From contig NZ_KI912105.1 of assembly GCF_000517065.1 (NCBI RefSeq), forward strand, positions 169,076 through 233,075: a stretch of 64,000 nt of DNA. The letters run 5' to 3'. This document shows, one piece after another, positions 44,933-53,180 of the stretch (the stretch's first letter is position 1; every line of letters starts with the position of its first letter). Under the pieces are notes generated by a model. It saw only the letters and a program-made list of their open reading frames with translations. It had not been told where the DNA came from and did no database searches. The position numbers and the translations under genes are program-made. This DNA comes from Alkaliflexus imshenetskii DSM 15055. GTDB lineage: Bacteria; Bacteroidota; Bacteroidia; Bacteroidales; Marinilabiliaceae.

Positions 44933-46504
44933 CTATTTGCGAGGAACCAATGGCGATTTGTAAAAATTCACGTCTTTTGCACTCAATCGCTTTTCAAAGG
45001 CTGCCAAACGAAACTTATATTCGTCCCACGAACGGTTGTCTGCTGATGACCATGCAATTTCAGCAATTCCTAAAATTCTGGGAAATATCATGTATTCAAT
45101 ATCCTTCATGGTTTCAATGGTTTCAGTCCATAACGGAGCCTCGACACCATAAACCAACGCCTCGGGAAAACCCTCCACAAGAGCTGTAGGCTCCCACTCA
45201 TAAGCCCTATCTACTTCAATAAAGCCTGACCAACTAAGTCCAATTACTGTGGTAGAATCATATTTCATATCCAGATAAGCCCTATCAGCAGGAGATACTA
45301 TTATACTTCCACCCTGTTGGGCGGCCTTAAGCGCATTTTCTTCGTGTTTCCAAAACTGAGAAATGGCTCCAGGTCTGAGTTCTGCTGTAGCAATCTCATC
45401 CCAACCCACAATACGCTTGTTATATTTCAAAACAATATCCTGAACACGGTTAATGAAATAAATATAATCCTCCTTCGCTGTTACCCACGACTCATCACCG
45501 CCAATATGCAGATAATCGCCTGTGGTAAGTTGGGCAATTTCACGTATCACATCCTCAACAAATGTATAGGTAAGCTCATTTCTTGTATCCAACGTGCTAA
45601 ATCCAACGTCGATACCGGTATATAATTCAGGTGCAATCCCATCTGGGTTTAGTTCCGGATAGGAGGCCAAAGCTGCATTTGTATGGCCTGGCATATCAAT
45701 TTCGGGAACAACAACAATGAAACGGTCATCGGCATAACGCACAATTTCAGAAAATTCGTCCTGCGTATAAAAACCTCCTCTACCGCCTCCAACTTGAGTT
45801 TGGCCGCCAATTTCAGTTAGTTTTGGCCACGATTTAATCTCTATTCGCCAGCCCTGATCATCGGTGAGATGCATATGAAACCGGTTCATTTTAATCGATG
45901 CCAAATAATCGATATATCGCTTAACATCCTCCACGCCAAAAAAATGACGAGACACATCCAGCATAGCGCCTCTATACTGAAAACGGGGATAATCGCGTAT
46001 CACACCTGCCGGAATAACCCATTTGTCATTTTGAACAGTCTGTTTCTCAATAGAAGCGGGTAACAATTGACGAATGGTCTGTATGCCTCGAAAAATGCCT
46101 TCGTGAGTTGCCGACGTCAATACGACCTTGTTGGGCATAATTCGAAGTTCATATTCTTCATTTCGAAAATCAGAATCATCGGACAGAACGAATATTACTC
46201 CAAAGACATCTTCTGCAGATTCAACCTCCTTCACAGAAAGCAAAAAACCGGTGGAAGGACTTATGTAATCATTTAAAAATTCTGCTACTCTGTGAAGTTC
46301 CAAATCAGCGTTAACCAGATATATGTTAGTTTTCTCACTAAATTCAAAAAAACCTTTTGAAGAACTAACACTTACCGGTACAGGTATCAAGGCTGCTTCC
46401 GTCAAAAATGTTCTATTGCTATAATCGCATGCTGATACAATGGCTAACATCAATATTGCATAAACTTGCACTTTCACTTTAAAAATTGACATATTCATTC
46501 TCAT
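44933..46504 (-). CDS. GH20 beta-N-acetylhexosaminidase, lipoprotein
   Basis: The 523-residue protein has a lipoprotein signal (LAIVSAC) and a GH20b-like N-terminal domain. The catalytic barrel follows with RGAMLDVSRHFF, FHMHLTDDQGWRIEIK and the catalytic Asp-Glu pair in YLHIGGDES. It releases terminal GlcNAc or GalNAc from glycans, chitooligomers or peptidoglycan fragments outside the cytoplasm. It is a single gene, not in a polysaccharide-utilisation locus. It could feed amino sugars to the recycling enzymes inferred at 5073 and 12300, a speculative link. Confidence 0.93.
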   Translation of the reverse strand: MRMNMSIFKVKVQVYAILMLAIVSACDYSNRTFLTEAALIPVPVSVSSSKGFFEFSEKTNIYLVNADLELHRVAEFLNDYISPSTGFLLSVKEVESAEDVFGVIFVLSDDSDFRNEEYELRIMPNKVVLTSATHEGIFRGIQTIRQLLPASIEKQTVQNDKWVIPAGVIRDYPRFQYRGAMLDVSRHFFGVEDVKRYIDYLASIKMNRFHMHLTDDQGWRIEIKSWPKLTEIGGQTQVGGGRGGFYTQDEFSEIVRYADDRFIVVVPEIDMPGHTNAALASYPELNPDGIAPELYTGIDVGFSTLDTRNELTYTFVEDVIREIAQLTTGDYLHIGGDESWVTAKEDYIYFINRVQDIVLKYNKRIVGWDEIATAELRPGAISQFWKHEENALKAAQQGGSIIVSPADRAYLDMKYDSTTVIGLSWSGFIEVDRAYEWEPTALVEGFPEALVYGVEAPLWTETIETMKDIEYMIFPRILGIAEIAWSSADNRSWDEYKFRLAAFEKRLSAKDVNFYKSPLVPRK

Positions 46505-46806
46505 TTCTAAGTTAGTTTTGACTATTTATAAGTTTGCAGTGTTACAAGGCTAAATTAAGTCATACTTAATAAGAAACAAAACTCGCGATAAAATAATGTA
46601 ATAGAAATGATACTAATCATCGATAATAAATATTAATTAGTAGGGCATTTATTACTTTTGCAGATATTGCGGCTTTTTTTGAGAGTCATTAAATTTACAA
46701 CCAAATTCAAACTAACCAAAACAATACTGAAAATTAAAAAGATACATCAATTCTTCTGTTACAAACGCGTATCAACACACATAAACCCAATACTAAAGTC
46801 ATCCAA
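46505..46806. other. Intergenic region between GH20 and acyl-CoA synthetase genes
   Basis: About 300 bp, AT-rich. TACTTTTG at 46653-46660 is an exact -7 box on the plus strand and would give the synthetase gene a leader of about 140 nt. No gene or strong hairpin is seen in that leader. Confidence 0.45.
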
Positions 46807-48711
46807 ATGATAAGCATTTTAGATTATTTTGAAGATAAGGTAAATAAATACACCAATAACCCTTTAATTTGGGAGAAGAGAGACGGAATATATCATTCTA
46901 CAACCTATGGCGAAGCGCACCAGCTTGTTAAAATCTATGGCGCAGCATTGATTAGTTTAGATATTCAAAAAGGAGACAGAATTTCATTGTTGTCAGAAGG
47001 GCGACGTGACTGGTTGATTTCCGAATTATCGATACTTTATGCCGGTGCTATAAATGTCCCACTATCTACAAAACTGGAGGAAGCCAATGATTTAGTTTTT
47101 AGAATCAATCATTCTGATTCACGTTTTGTAATTGTCTCTGGTTATCAACTTCATAAAATCAGAAATATCAAACACCAGCTTTCAAAGCTGGAAAAAATAA
47201 TCGTTCTGGATGAAATTAGCGATCTTCAGGAGAAGGAAATACGATGGTCTGAGCTTGAAACTATAGGGAAACAATTTATATCCACACACGAAAAGCGCGT
47301 TTCAGACATCAGGAACAGCGTAACTGCCGCAGACGTAGCAAACATCTCCTATACATCCGGAACTACTGCTGACCCCAAAGGCATCATGCTGTCACACCGT
47401 AACTATACGGCTAACGTTGAACAGGCATTTAGTTTCATCGATATACCTTCACATTACAGAACTCTGGTTGTTTTGCCATGGGATCACGCATTTGCACATA
47501 CAGCTGCGCTTTATGCTTTTATGTTTAGAGGTGCTTCAGTTGCAGCAGTGCAAACTGGCTCCAATCCTACCGAAACACTGAAGAATTTTGCCAATAATAT
47601 AATGGAAGTACAACCACATGTGATGATGAGTGTTCCGGCTTTGGCAAAAAACTTCAAAAAGAACATTGAAAAAGGTATTCGTGACAAAGGACGTTTTGTC
47701 AATGTATTGTTTAAAACGGCGCTTACCTACTCTTATTGGTACAATGGCACTGGAAACAACAAAGGCTATGGAATTAAAAAAGTAACCAAACCAATTGGAA
47801 AACTGTTTGATAAAATATTGTTTAGTCAAATTAGAACAAAATTTGGTGGCAACATGCAGTTTTTTATTGGAGGAGGCGCATTGCTCGACATAGAATTGCA
47901 AAAATTCTTTTATGCGATAGGCATACCAATGTATCAGGGATACGGGTTAAGTGAAGCAGCCCCTATAATAAGCGCCAATACTCCCAATTATCATAAAATG
48001 GGTTCATCCGGCAAAGTGGTGCACGATCTGGAGTTGAAGATCTGCGATGAGAGCGGAGAACAAGTGTCACAAGGCAAATCAGGCGAAATTGTTGTTAAGG
48101 GTGAAAATGTAATGCTCGGTTATTGGAAAAATGAATCTGCCACAAAAGAAACAGTTAAGAATGGTTGGCTTTACACAGGAGATTTAGGGTATGTAGATAA
48201 AGAGAATTATCTCTACGTTTTAGGCAGGTTTAAGAGTCTGCTTATCTCACATGATGGGGAGAAATATAGCCCCGAAGGAATTGAAGAGGCAATAATTGAT
48301 TTGTGTCCGCTGATAGACCAGTTCATGTTGCACAACAACCAAAACCCTTATACAGTGGGCATTGCTGTGCCAAATCAAGACGCCATTAGATTGCTTCTTA
48401 AGAATCATTCTTTCACTACTGACGAAGAAAAAACGACCTATGTCCTCAACGCAATTCAAAATCAACTGGCGCAATTCAAAAAAGGCGGTAAACACCAGGA
48501 TATGTTCCCGCAAAGATGGTTACCCACAGCCGTAACCATTGCTATTGAACCATTTACAGAGGCAAACAGGATGTTAAACAGCACAATGAAAATCGTCCGG
48601 CGAGTTATTGAATTAGAATACACAGAGGATATAAACAGATTATTTACAGCAGAAGGAAAAGATATTTGCAATACAAGAAACTTATCAAATATCAGAAAAT
48701 ACATAAAGTAA
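46807..48711 (+). CDS. Long-chain acyl-CoA synthetase (AMP-binding)
   Basis: The 634-residue enzyme has the AMP-binding motif YTSGTTADPKGIML (~185-198), the middle YQGYGLSEAAPIIS, and TGDLGYVDKENYLYVLGR with the hinge. It resembles long-chain fatty-acyl-CoA ligases (FadD/FAA1 type) that activate fatty acids for degradation or incorporation. With the fusion at 1217 this window has two such enzymes; this one lacks extra domains. The acyl-CoA dehydrogenase/ETF genes at 13546-17340 could use its product. Confidence 0.88.
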   Translation: MISILDYFEDKVNKYTNNPLIWEKRDGIYHSTTYGEAHQLVKIYGAALISLDIQKGDRISLLSEGRRDWLISELSILYAGAINVPLSTKLEEANDLVFRINHSDSRFVIVSGYQLHKIRNIKHQLSKLEKIIVLDEISDLQEKEIRWSELETIGKQFISTHEKRVSDIRNSVTAADVANISYTSGTTADPKGIMLSHRNYTANVEQAFSFIDIPSHYRTLVVLPWDHAFAHTAALYAFMFRGASVAAVQTGSNPTETLKNFANNIMEVQPHVMMSVPALAKNFKKNIEKGIRDKGRFVNVLFKTALTYSYWYNGTGNNKGYGIKKVTKPIGKLFDKILFSQIRTKFGGNMQFFIGGGALLDIELQKFFYAIGIPMYQGYGLSEAAPIISANTPNYHKMGSSGKVVHDLELKICDESGEQVSQGKSGEIVVKGENVMLGYWKNESATKETVKNGWLYTGDLGYVDKENYLYVLGRFKSLLISHDGEKYSPEGIEEAIIDLCPLIDQFMLHNNQNPYTVGIAVPNQDAIRLLLKNHSFTTDEEKTTYVLNAIQNQLAQFKKGGKHQDMFPQRWLPTAVTIAIEPFTEANRMLNSTMKIVRRVIELEYTEDINRLFTAEGKDICNTRNLSNIRKYIK

Positions 48712-48730
48712 CATAAAAAAAACTTACCGG

Positions 48731-48776
48731 AAAGAGGGAATTAAATGTAAAAAATGGTGCCATTTAACCTCTTTTT
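48731..48776 (+). terminator. Terminator after the acyl-CoA synthetase gene
   Basis: AAAGAGG (48731-48737) with TTAAATG (48741-48747) pairs with CATTTAA (48761-48767) and CCTCTTT (48768-48774), leaving a 3-nt bulge, followed by T residues. Confidence 0.75.
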
Positions 48777-48910
48777 CGAGTTTTCTGTAAAAAAAACGAA
48801 ACAAATTCACGGGGATTTCGTCTTTTCAGTGAATTGGCTTTTTGTATTTAATAAACTTTTCACCAAATTTACAGCCAATTAAACATCTAACAATATTAGA
48901 AAACTCATAG

Positions 48911-49777
48911 ATGTCTACAAAACAGAAGTTTTATTTGCTATTGACACTATTCATACTGTTTGCTTCTTCGAGCGATGCACAAAGAAGGGGTTACAGGCGT
49001 ACACCGTTTAATGTGATAGACGGTTTGTCAGTAACACCAAAAGGGGGATTGAACGTGTTTTTTGGAGACTTGGTAGATCAATCCAGGGCAAGCTACTCTT
49101 TTGGGGTGTTGGCAGACAGGGAAATGTCAAAATACCTCAGCGCAAGAGCCCAAGTGATGGGAGGAAAAATGCAAGGAGAGCAGCTAAGTCAGTCCTTGAA
49201 CGTGCCTTATGCTACATTTGACAACTTCTATCTGGAATTTACGCTTGGAGGGACATATAGGCCATTGAATCATGTTTTAGGGTATTTTAAAGAAAGAGCA
49301 GTCCAACCATATGCACTTCTTCAAGCCGGGTTAATCTATTATGATGCTACTGAATATTGGGGTCCGGCAAGTTTTTCAACGGTGGGGGCTCAGCCAGGAG
49401 AGATTTGGCGTCAGGTAACAGAAATAGCACCAATTGTTGGAGCAGGCGGGGGATTCTCATATTGGATAAGTCCAAATCTGAGTGCTAATTTTGAATTTTA
49501 TGGAACTTTAGCCTTCTCAGACAGATTAGATGCTCATGATGTATGGTACGATAGGTGGCCAGATGGCAACGAACGAACTACCGACCCTTATGACTTCTAT
49601 TACACCGTAACTGCTGGAGTCAGTTACCTGATTCAAGATAGTCCATTTAGAAATGACCCGAGGTTTAACAGAAGGAGCTACAACAAAACCAGGAAGTTTT
49701 TCCAGCCTAAATCACGTTCACGTAGTCGTTCAACCAGACCTAGCAGTCACCAACGTAACAGGTTTTTATTCTTCTAG
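48911..49777 (+). CDS. Outer-membrane beta-barrel protein with basic Arg/Ser-rich tail
   Basis: The 288-residue protein has a signal peptide ending SSDAQ. The body is built of alternating aromatic/Gly beta-strands (LEFTLGGTYRP, PYALLQAGLIYYDA, NFEFYGTLAF, YYTVTAGVSYLIQ), consistent with an 8- to 10-stranded outer-membrane barrel. The last ~40 residues after the final strand are highly basic (NRRSYNKTRKFF, SRSRSRSTRPSS) and end in FLFF. A barrel normally ends at its last strand, so this exposed tail is unusual. Function is unknown. Confidence 0.75.
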   Translation: MSTKQKFYLLLTLFILFASSSDAQRRGYRRTPFNVIDGLSVTPKGGLNVFFGDLVDQSRASYSFGVLADREMSKYLSARAQVMGGKMQGEQLSQSLNVPYATFDNFYLEFTLGGTYRPLNHVLGYFKERAVQPYALLQAGLIYYDATEYWGPASFSTVGAQPGEIWRQVTEIAPIVGAGGGFSYWISPNLSANFEFYGTLAFSDRLDAHDVWYDRWPDGNERTTDPYDFYYTVTAGVSYLIQDSPFRNDPRFNRRSYNKTRKFFQPKSRSRSRSTRPSSHQRNRFLFF

Positions 49778-49812
49778 ACTTGATTGAAAGTATTACAATA
49801 GATACAAAGAAA

Positions 49813-49840
49813 GAGCTGTCCTTAAAGGATGGCTCATTTT
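49813..49840. terminator. Terminator between the barrel gene and uvrB
   Basis: GAGCTGTCC (49813-49821) pairs with GGATGGCTC (49827-49835) with two G-U pairs, followed by ATTTTTG. The opposite strand also shows a T-rich end. Confidence 0.7.
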
Positions 49841-49872
49841 TGTTGTCTTGCATGTTCTATTTCTAGTTGTGC

Positions 49873-51891
49873 TCAATGCTCCTTACGTTCCTTGACCAGC
49901 TGCTGAAGCCGATACATTTCATCACGGTATTGAGCTGCAGAAATAAAATCCAATTCCTTAGCGGCATCTTCCATGGCTTTCTTTACTTTAACGATAGATT
50001 TTTCCAAAGCGGACACGCTCATATATGCAACCACAGGATCTGCTGCCACATCAGCAGTCTCAGGTTCAATATAGGCTTTGGATTCAAATTGAGCAGCACT
50101 TCCGGGAATTGTAGAGCCTTTCTTACGAATAACCTGCCTTGGAGTAATGCCATGTGTCGCATTGTAAGCCAACTGTTTCTCACGTCTTCGGAGGGTAGCA
50201 TCAATTGTCTCTTGCATCGAACGGGTAATAGTATCGGCATACATGATAACCCTACCGTTTATGTTTCGCGCAGCACGACCTGCCGTCTGGGTTAGTGAAC
50301 GGGCTGAACGCAGAAAACCTTCTTTGTCGGCATCCAAAATGGCAACCAGTGAAACCTCCGGCAAATCCAACCCCTCACGCAGTAAATTCACACCCACAAG
50401 TACATCAAAAACACCGTTTCGCAATCCTTCCATAATTTTCACCCGCTCAAGTGTATCAACGTCAGAGTGAATATACTCGCATTTAACACCCATTCTCAAC
50501 AGGTACGCTGATAGCTCCTCAGCCATACGCTTTGTCAATGTCGTAACTAACACCCGCTCGGACTTCTTTGTCCGAAGCTGTATCTCGTCCATCAAATCAT
50601 CAATCTGATTCAAACTTGGACGAACTTCAATTTCAGGATCGGGTAGCCCGGTTGGTCGAATTACTTGTTCAACAATTACGCCTCCGCTTTTCGCTATCTC
50701 ATAGTCGGCGGGAGTGGCACTAACATAGATGGCACTTTGGGCAAGTTGTTCAAACTCTTCGAATCGCAATGGTCTGTTATCCATGGCTGCCGGCAGACGG
50801 AACCCGTATTCAACGAGGTTTTGTTTTCGGCTAAAATCACCTCCATACATGGCTCGAATTTGAGGTATTGTTACGTGACTCTCATCCACCACAACTAAAA
50901 AATCCTTCGGAAAATAATCCAGCAAACAGAAAGGACGAGTTCCGGGCGGTCGTCCATCAAAATAGCGGCTATAGTTTTCAATACCTGGACAATGCCCCAA
51001 TTCACGTATCATCTCCAGATCATAATTCACGCGTTCCTCAAGTCGTTTGGCTTCAAGCTTTTTACCACCCTCACGCAAAAATGCCAAATGTGCAGTTAAA
51101 TCATCCTGAATAACACGAATTGCTTGATGTATGCGCTCTTTTGTAGTAACAAAAATATTTGCCGGATAAATTAAAAATTGATCATGGTACTCGATTCTGA
51201 TATTGTTTAGCGGATCAAATGTTTCAATAGACTCTATTTCATCGCCCCAAAAAATCACACGACAGGCATGGTCGGCGTAGGCCAAATGTACATCTACAGT
51301 ATCTCCTTTCACCCTAAAATTGCCACGGTTAAACTCCACCTCATTTCTGGAATAAAGGCTATCTACCAAATGGCGAAGAAACTTGTTGCGGCCAAAATTC
51401 TTTCCCTTATTAAGGGTAATTACATTAGAATGAAAATCTTCAGGGTTTCCTATACCATATAAACATGAAACAGATGAGACAACAATCACATCCCTTCTTC
51501 CGGAGAGTAGTGCTGATGTCGCGCTTAAACGTAGCTTCTCGATTTCATCATTAATGGATAAATCTTTCTCGATGTAAGTATCAGTTACAGGAATATAGGC
51601 CTCAGGCTGGTAATAGTCATAGTATGATACAAAATACTCAACGGCATTTTGCGGAAAAAAATTACGGAACTCACCATATAACTGCGCAGCCAATGTTTTA
51701 TTGTGACTTAAAACCAAAACTGGCCGTTGCAACTGCTCAATTACATTTGCCACGGTAAAAGTTTTACCAGAACCTGTAACGCCCAACAATGTCTGAAAGT
51801 TTTCACCTAAATGAAATCCTTCAATTAATTGGCGAATTGCCTCCGGCTGATCACCTGTTGGTTTATACTCTGATTCGAGATTAAACTCCAT
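49873..51891 (-). CDS. uvrB: UvrABC system protein B
   Basis: The 672-residue helicase-like protein has Walker A GVTGSGKT, the beta-hairpin region YFVSYYDYYQPEAYIP, the DEAD-like VVDESHV, the late helicase motif QTAGRAARN and a C-terminal UVR domain (LEKSIVKVKKAMEDAAKELDF) for UvrC. It is the damage-verifying subunit of nucleotide excision repair. It lies 17 nt downstream of dapF and probably shares its transcript. Confidence 0.97.
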   Translation of the reverse strand: MEFNLESEYKPTGDQPEAIRQLIEGFHLGENFQTLLGVTGSGKTFTVANVIEQLQRPVLVLSHNKTLAAQLYGEFRNFFPQNAVEYFVSYYDYYQPEAYIPVTDTYIEKDLSINDEIEKLRLSATSALLSGRRDVIVVSSVSCLYGIGNPEDFHSNVITLNKGKNFGRNKFLRHLVDSLYSRNEVEFNRGNFRVKGDTVDVHLAYADHACRVIFWGDEIESIETFDPLNNIRIEYHDQFLIYPANIFVTTKERIHQAIRVIQDDLTAHLAFLREGGKKLEAKRLEERVNYDLEMIRELGHCPGIENYSRYFDGRPPGTRPFCLLDYFPKDFLVVVDESHVTIPQIRAMYGGDFSRKQNLVEYGFRLPAAMDNRPLRFEEFEQLAQSAIYVSATPADYEIAKSGGVIVEQVIRPTGLPDPEIEVRPSLNQIDDLMDEIQLRTKKSERVLVTTLTKRMAEELSAYLLRMGVKCEYIHSDVDTLERVKIMEGLRNGVFDVLVGVNLLREGLDLPEVSLVAILDADKEGFLRSARSLTQTAGRAARNINGRVIMYADTITRSMQETIDATLRRREKQLAYNATHGITPRQVIRKKGSTIPGSAAQFESKAYIEPETADVAADPVVAYMSVSALEKSIVKVKKAMEDAAKELDFISAAQYRDEMYRLQQLVKERKEH

Positions 51892-51908
51892 AACGCTGTT
51901 TAAAAAGA

Positions 51909-52700
51909 CTAAAACTTTCGAATGGTTCCTTCATATACAAACTTGGCAGGACCTTCGAGCCAAATATTCTTATAAACACCAACATCCACGGCATCGAATC
52001 TGATTTTCAGATCGCCACCTCGCACTTTTACACGATACCTTTCTGTCTTTCTATTCAAATAATGATCGGTTAGCACTGAAGCGACACAACCTGTTCCGCA
52101 CGACCATGTCTCATCCTCCACGCCCCTTTCATAGGTACGCACATTGACTAGCCCATCGCCAATAACTTTAACGAAATTGACATTGGTACCACCATCACCA
52201 AAAAGAGAACTGTTTCGTATATCGCAACCCAATCGCACCACATCCAGACTATCAATATCATTATGAAAACTAACAAAATGGGGTGAACCTGTATTCAGAA
52301 AATAACCATCTGTCATTTGTTGTATACCATTTACATCAACCATTTTCAGACTTACCTCTCCCTCGGTCCAAACAGCCTCATGAACCCCATCAATCGCTTC
52401 AAATTCAAAAAGCTTATCTTTACGAATAATCCCAAGTTTTTCAGCAAATGCAACAATACAGCGGCCACCATTTCCACACATGGTACTTTCTCTTCCGTCA
52501 CTGTTGAAATATCGCATAAAGAAAGCATAGCTATCAGAAGTCTCAAGCATCATAAAACCATCAGCTCCGATGCCAAATCGACGGTGACACAAATATTTGA
52601 CAAAGGATGAATCACCAGCATCAAAACTATTATCCCTGTTATCAAGTATAACAAAATCGTTACCCGTGCCATGGAATTTATAAAAACGTATTGTACTCAT
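51909..52700 (-). CDS. dapF: Diaminopimelate epimerase
   Basis: The 263-residue protein has both active-site cysteines, in TMCGNGGRC (~74-82) and ETWSCGTGCVAS (~207-218), and the start FYKFHGTGNDFVILDN. It converts LL- to meso-diaminopimelate for lysine and peptidoglycan. It is upstream of uvrB on the minus strand. Confidence 0.95.
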   Translation of the reverse strand: MSTIRFYKFHGTGNDFVILDNRDNSFDAGDSSFVKYLCHRRFGIGADGFMMLETSDSYAFFMRYFNSDGRESTMCGNGGRCIVAFAEKLGIIRKDKLFEFEAIDGVHEAVWTEGEVSLKMVDVNGIQQMTDGYFLNTGSPHFVSFHNDIDSLDVVRLGCDIRNSSLFGDGGTNVNFVKVIGDGLVNVRTYERGVEDETWSCGTGCVASVLTDHYLNRKTERYRVKVRGGDLKIRFDAVDVGVYKNIWLEGPAKFVYEGTIRKF

Positions 52701-52840
52701 TCATCAATAAATTAGCAATGTTATTCTCATTAAGTGCAATTCCTTTGGAATCTACACAAAGATACGCAACGTCATTTTTATATTGCATCTTAACTGCCAG
52801 AATTCAATAGAATTTGCGATTAACTGCAAATCATCAGAAC
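52701..52840. other. Left part of the dapF-htrA intergenic region
   Basis: About 140 bp next to dapF. No recognisable -7 box for dapF and no gene are seen; the rest of the 480-bp gap holds the RNA candidate and the htrA upstream region listed below. Confidence 0.45.
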
Positions 52841-52871
52841 TTGACAAAGATAAAATATCGACGTAAATTTT
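52841..52871 (+). promoter_or_regulatory. Promoter of the candidate small RNA
   Basis: TTG (52841-52843), exactly 20 nt, then TAAATTTT (52864-52871), which differs from TAnnTTTG only in the last base. Predicted transcription start is near 52879. Confidence 0.6.
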
Positions 52872-52878
52872 AATGGGA

Positions 52879-52980
52879 ATTAAATGAAGAGACAAATTAC
52901 AATATGATCCCCCTGGCATTATTTTGGTTTTGGTTAAGGGTTAGGGTTTCCGAAGTAATGTTTAGGGGGATCGCTTTTTT
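52879..52980 (+). ncRNA. Candidate structured small RNA (~100 nt)
   Basis: The region has its own promoter, no open frame and a terminator-like end. GATCCCCCT (52906-52914) pairs perfectly with AGGGGGATC (52964-52972). Two possible G-U pairs follow, and then CATTATTTTGG (52917-52927) pairs with CCGAAGTAATG (52950-52960) with two G-U pairs. The result is a nearly continuous 20-22-bp hairpin closed by a 22-nt loop containing GGTT/GGGTTA/GGGTTT repeats. GCTTTTTT follows the stem. The preceding ~25 nt are AU-rich and single-stranded. The nearest upstream gene on this strand is far to the left, so the terminator is not explained by a coding gene. No known RNA family is recognised. Confidence 0.6.
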
Positions 52981-53101
52981 AATAAAACACAAACTCCTCA
53001 TCATCCCAAATGCCCTGACACCTCAAACGAAACAAAACAAAAGGACAGGCCTGCTTGTTGTTTAATTAAAGGTCACAAAAGAAAAATATCGTAACAAAAC
53101 C

Positions 53102-53123
53102 GTGGTTAAAATATGTTAACCAC
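53102..53123. promoter_or_regulatory. Inverted repeat upstream of htrA, possible operator
   Basis: GTGGTTAA (53102-53109), 6 nt, TTAACCAC (53116-53123): perfect 8-bp arms ending 57 nt before the htrA ATG. It may be a regulator site; the htrA promoter itself does not show a clear TAnnTTTG box. Confidence 0.4.
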
Positions 53124-53180
53124 ACCACCAAGGCACATGTTTTGATATTTATTCAGAGTTAACCTTTAATTGTAATCGAT

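Noticed and set aside
52934-52949. Telomere-like GGGTTA repeat
   Set aside because: Only about two units occur, and they lie in the loop of the RNA hairpin; chance or RNA function is more likely.
52906-52980. Reading the dapF-htrA hairpin as an ordinary terminator of a neighbouring gene
   Set aside because: dapF is on the opposite strand and starts to the left, so no coding gene on the plus strand ends there; a separate transcript explains it better.
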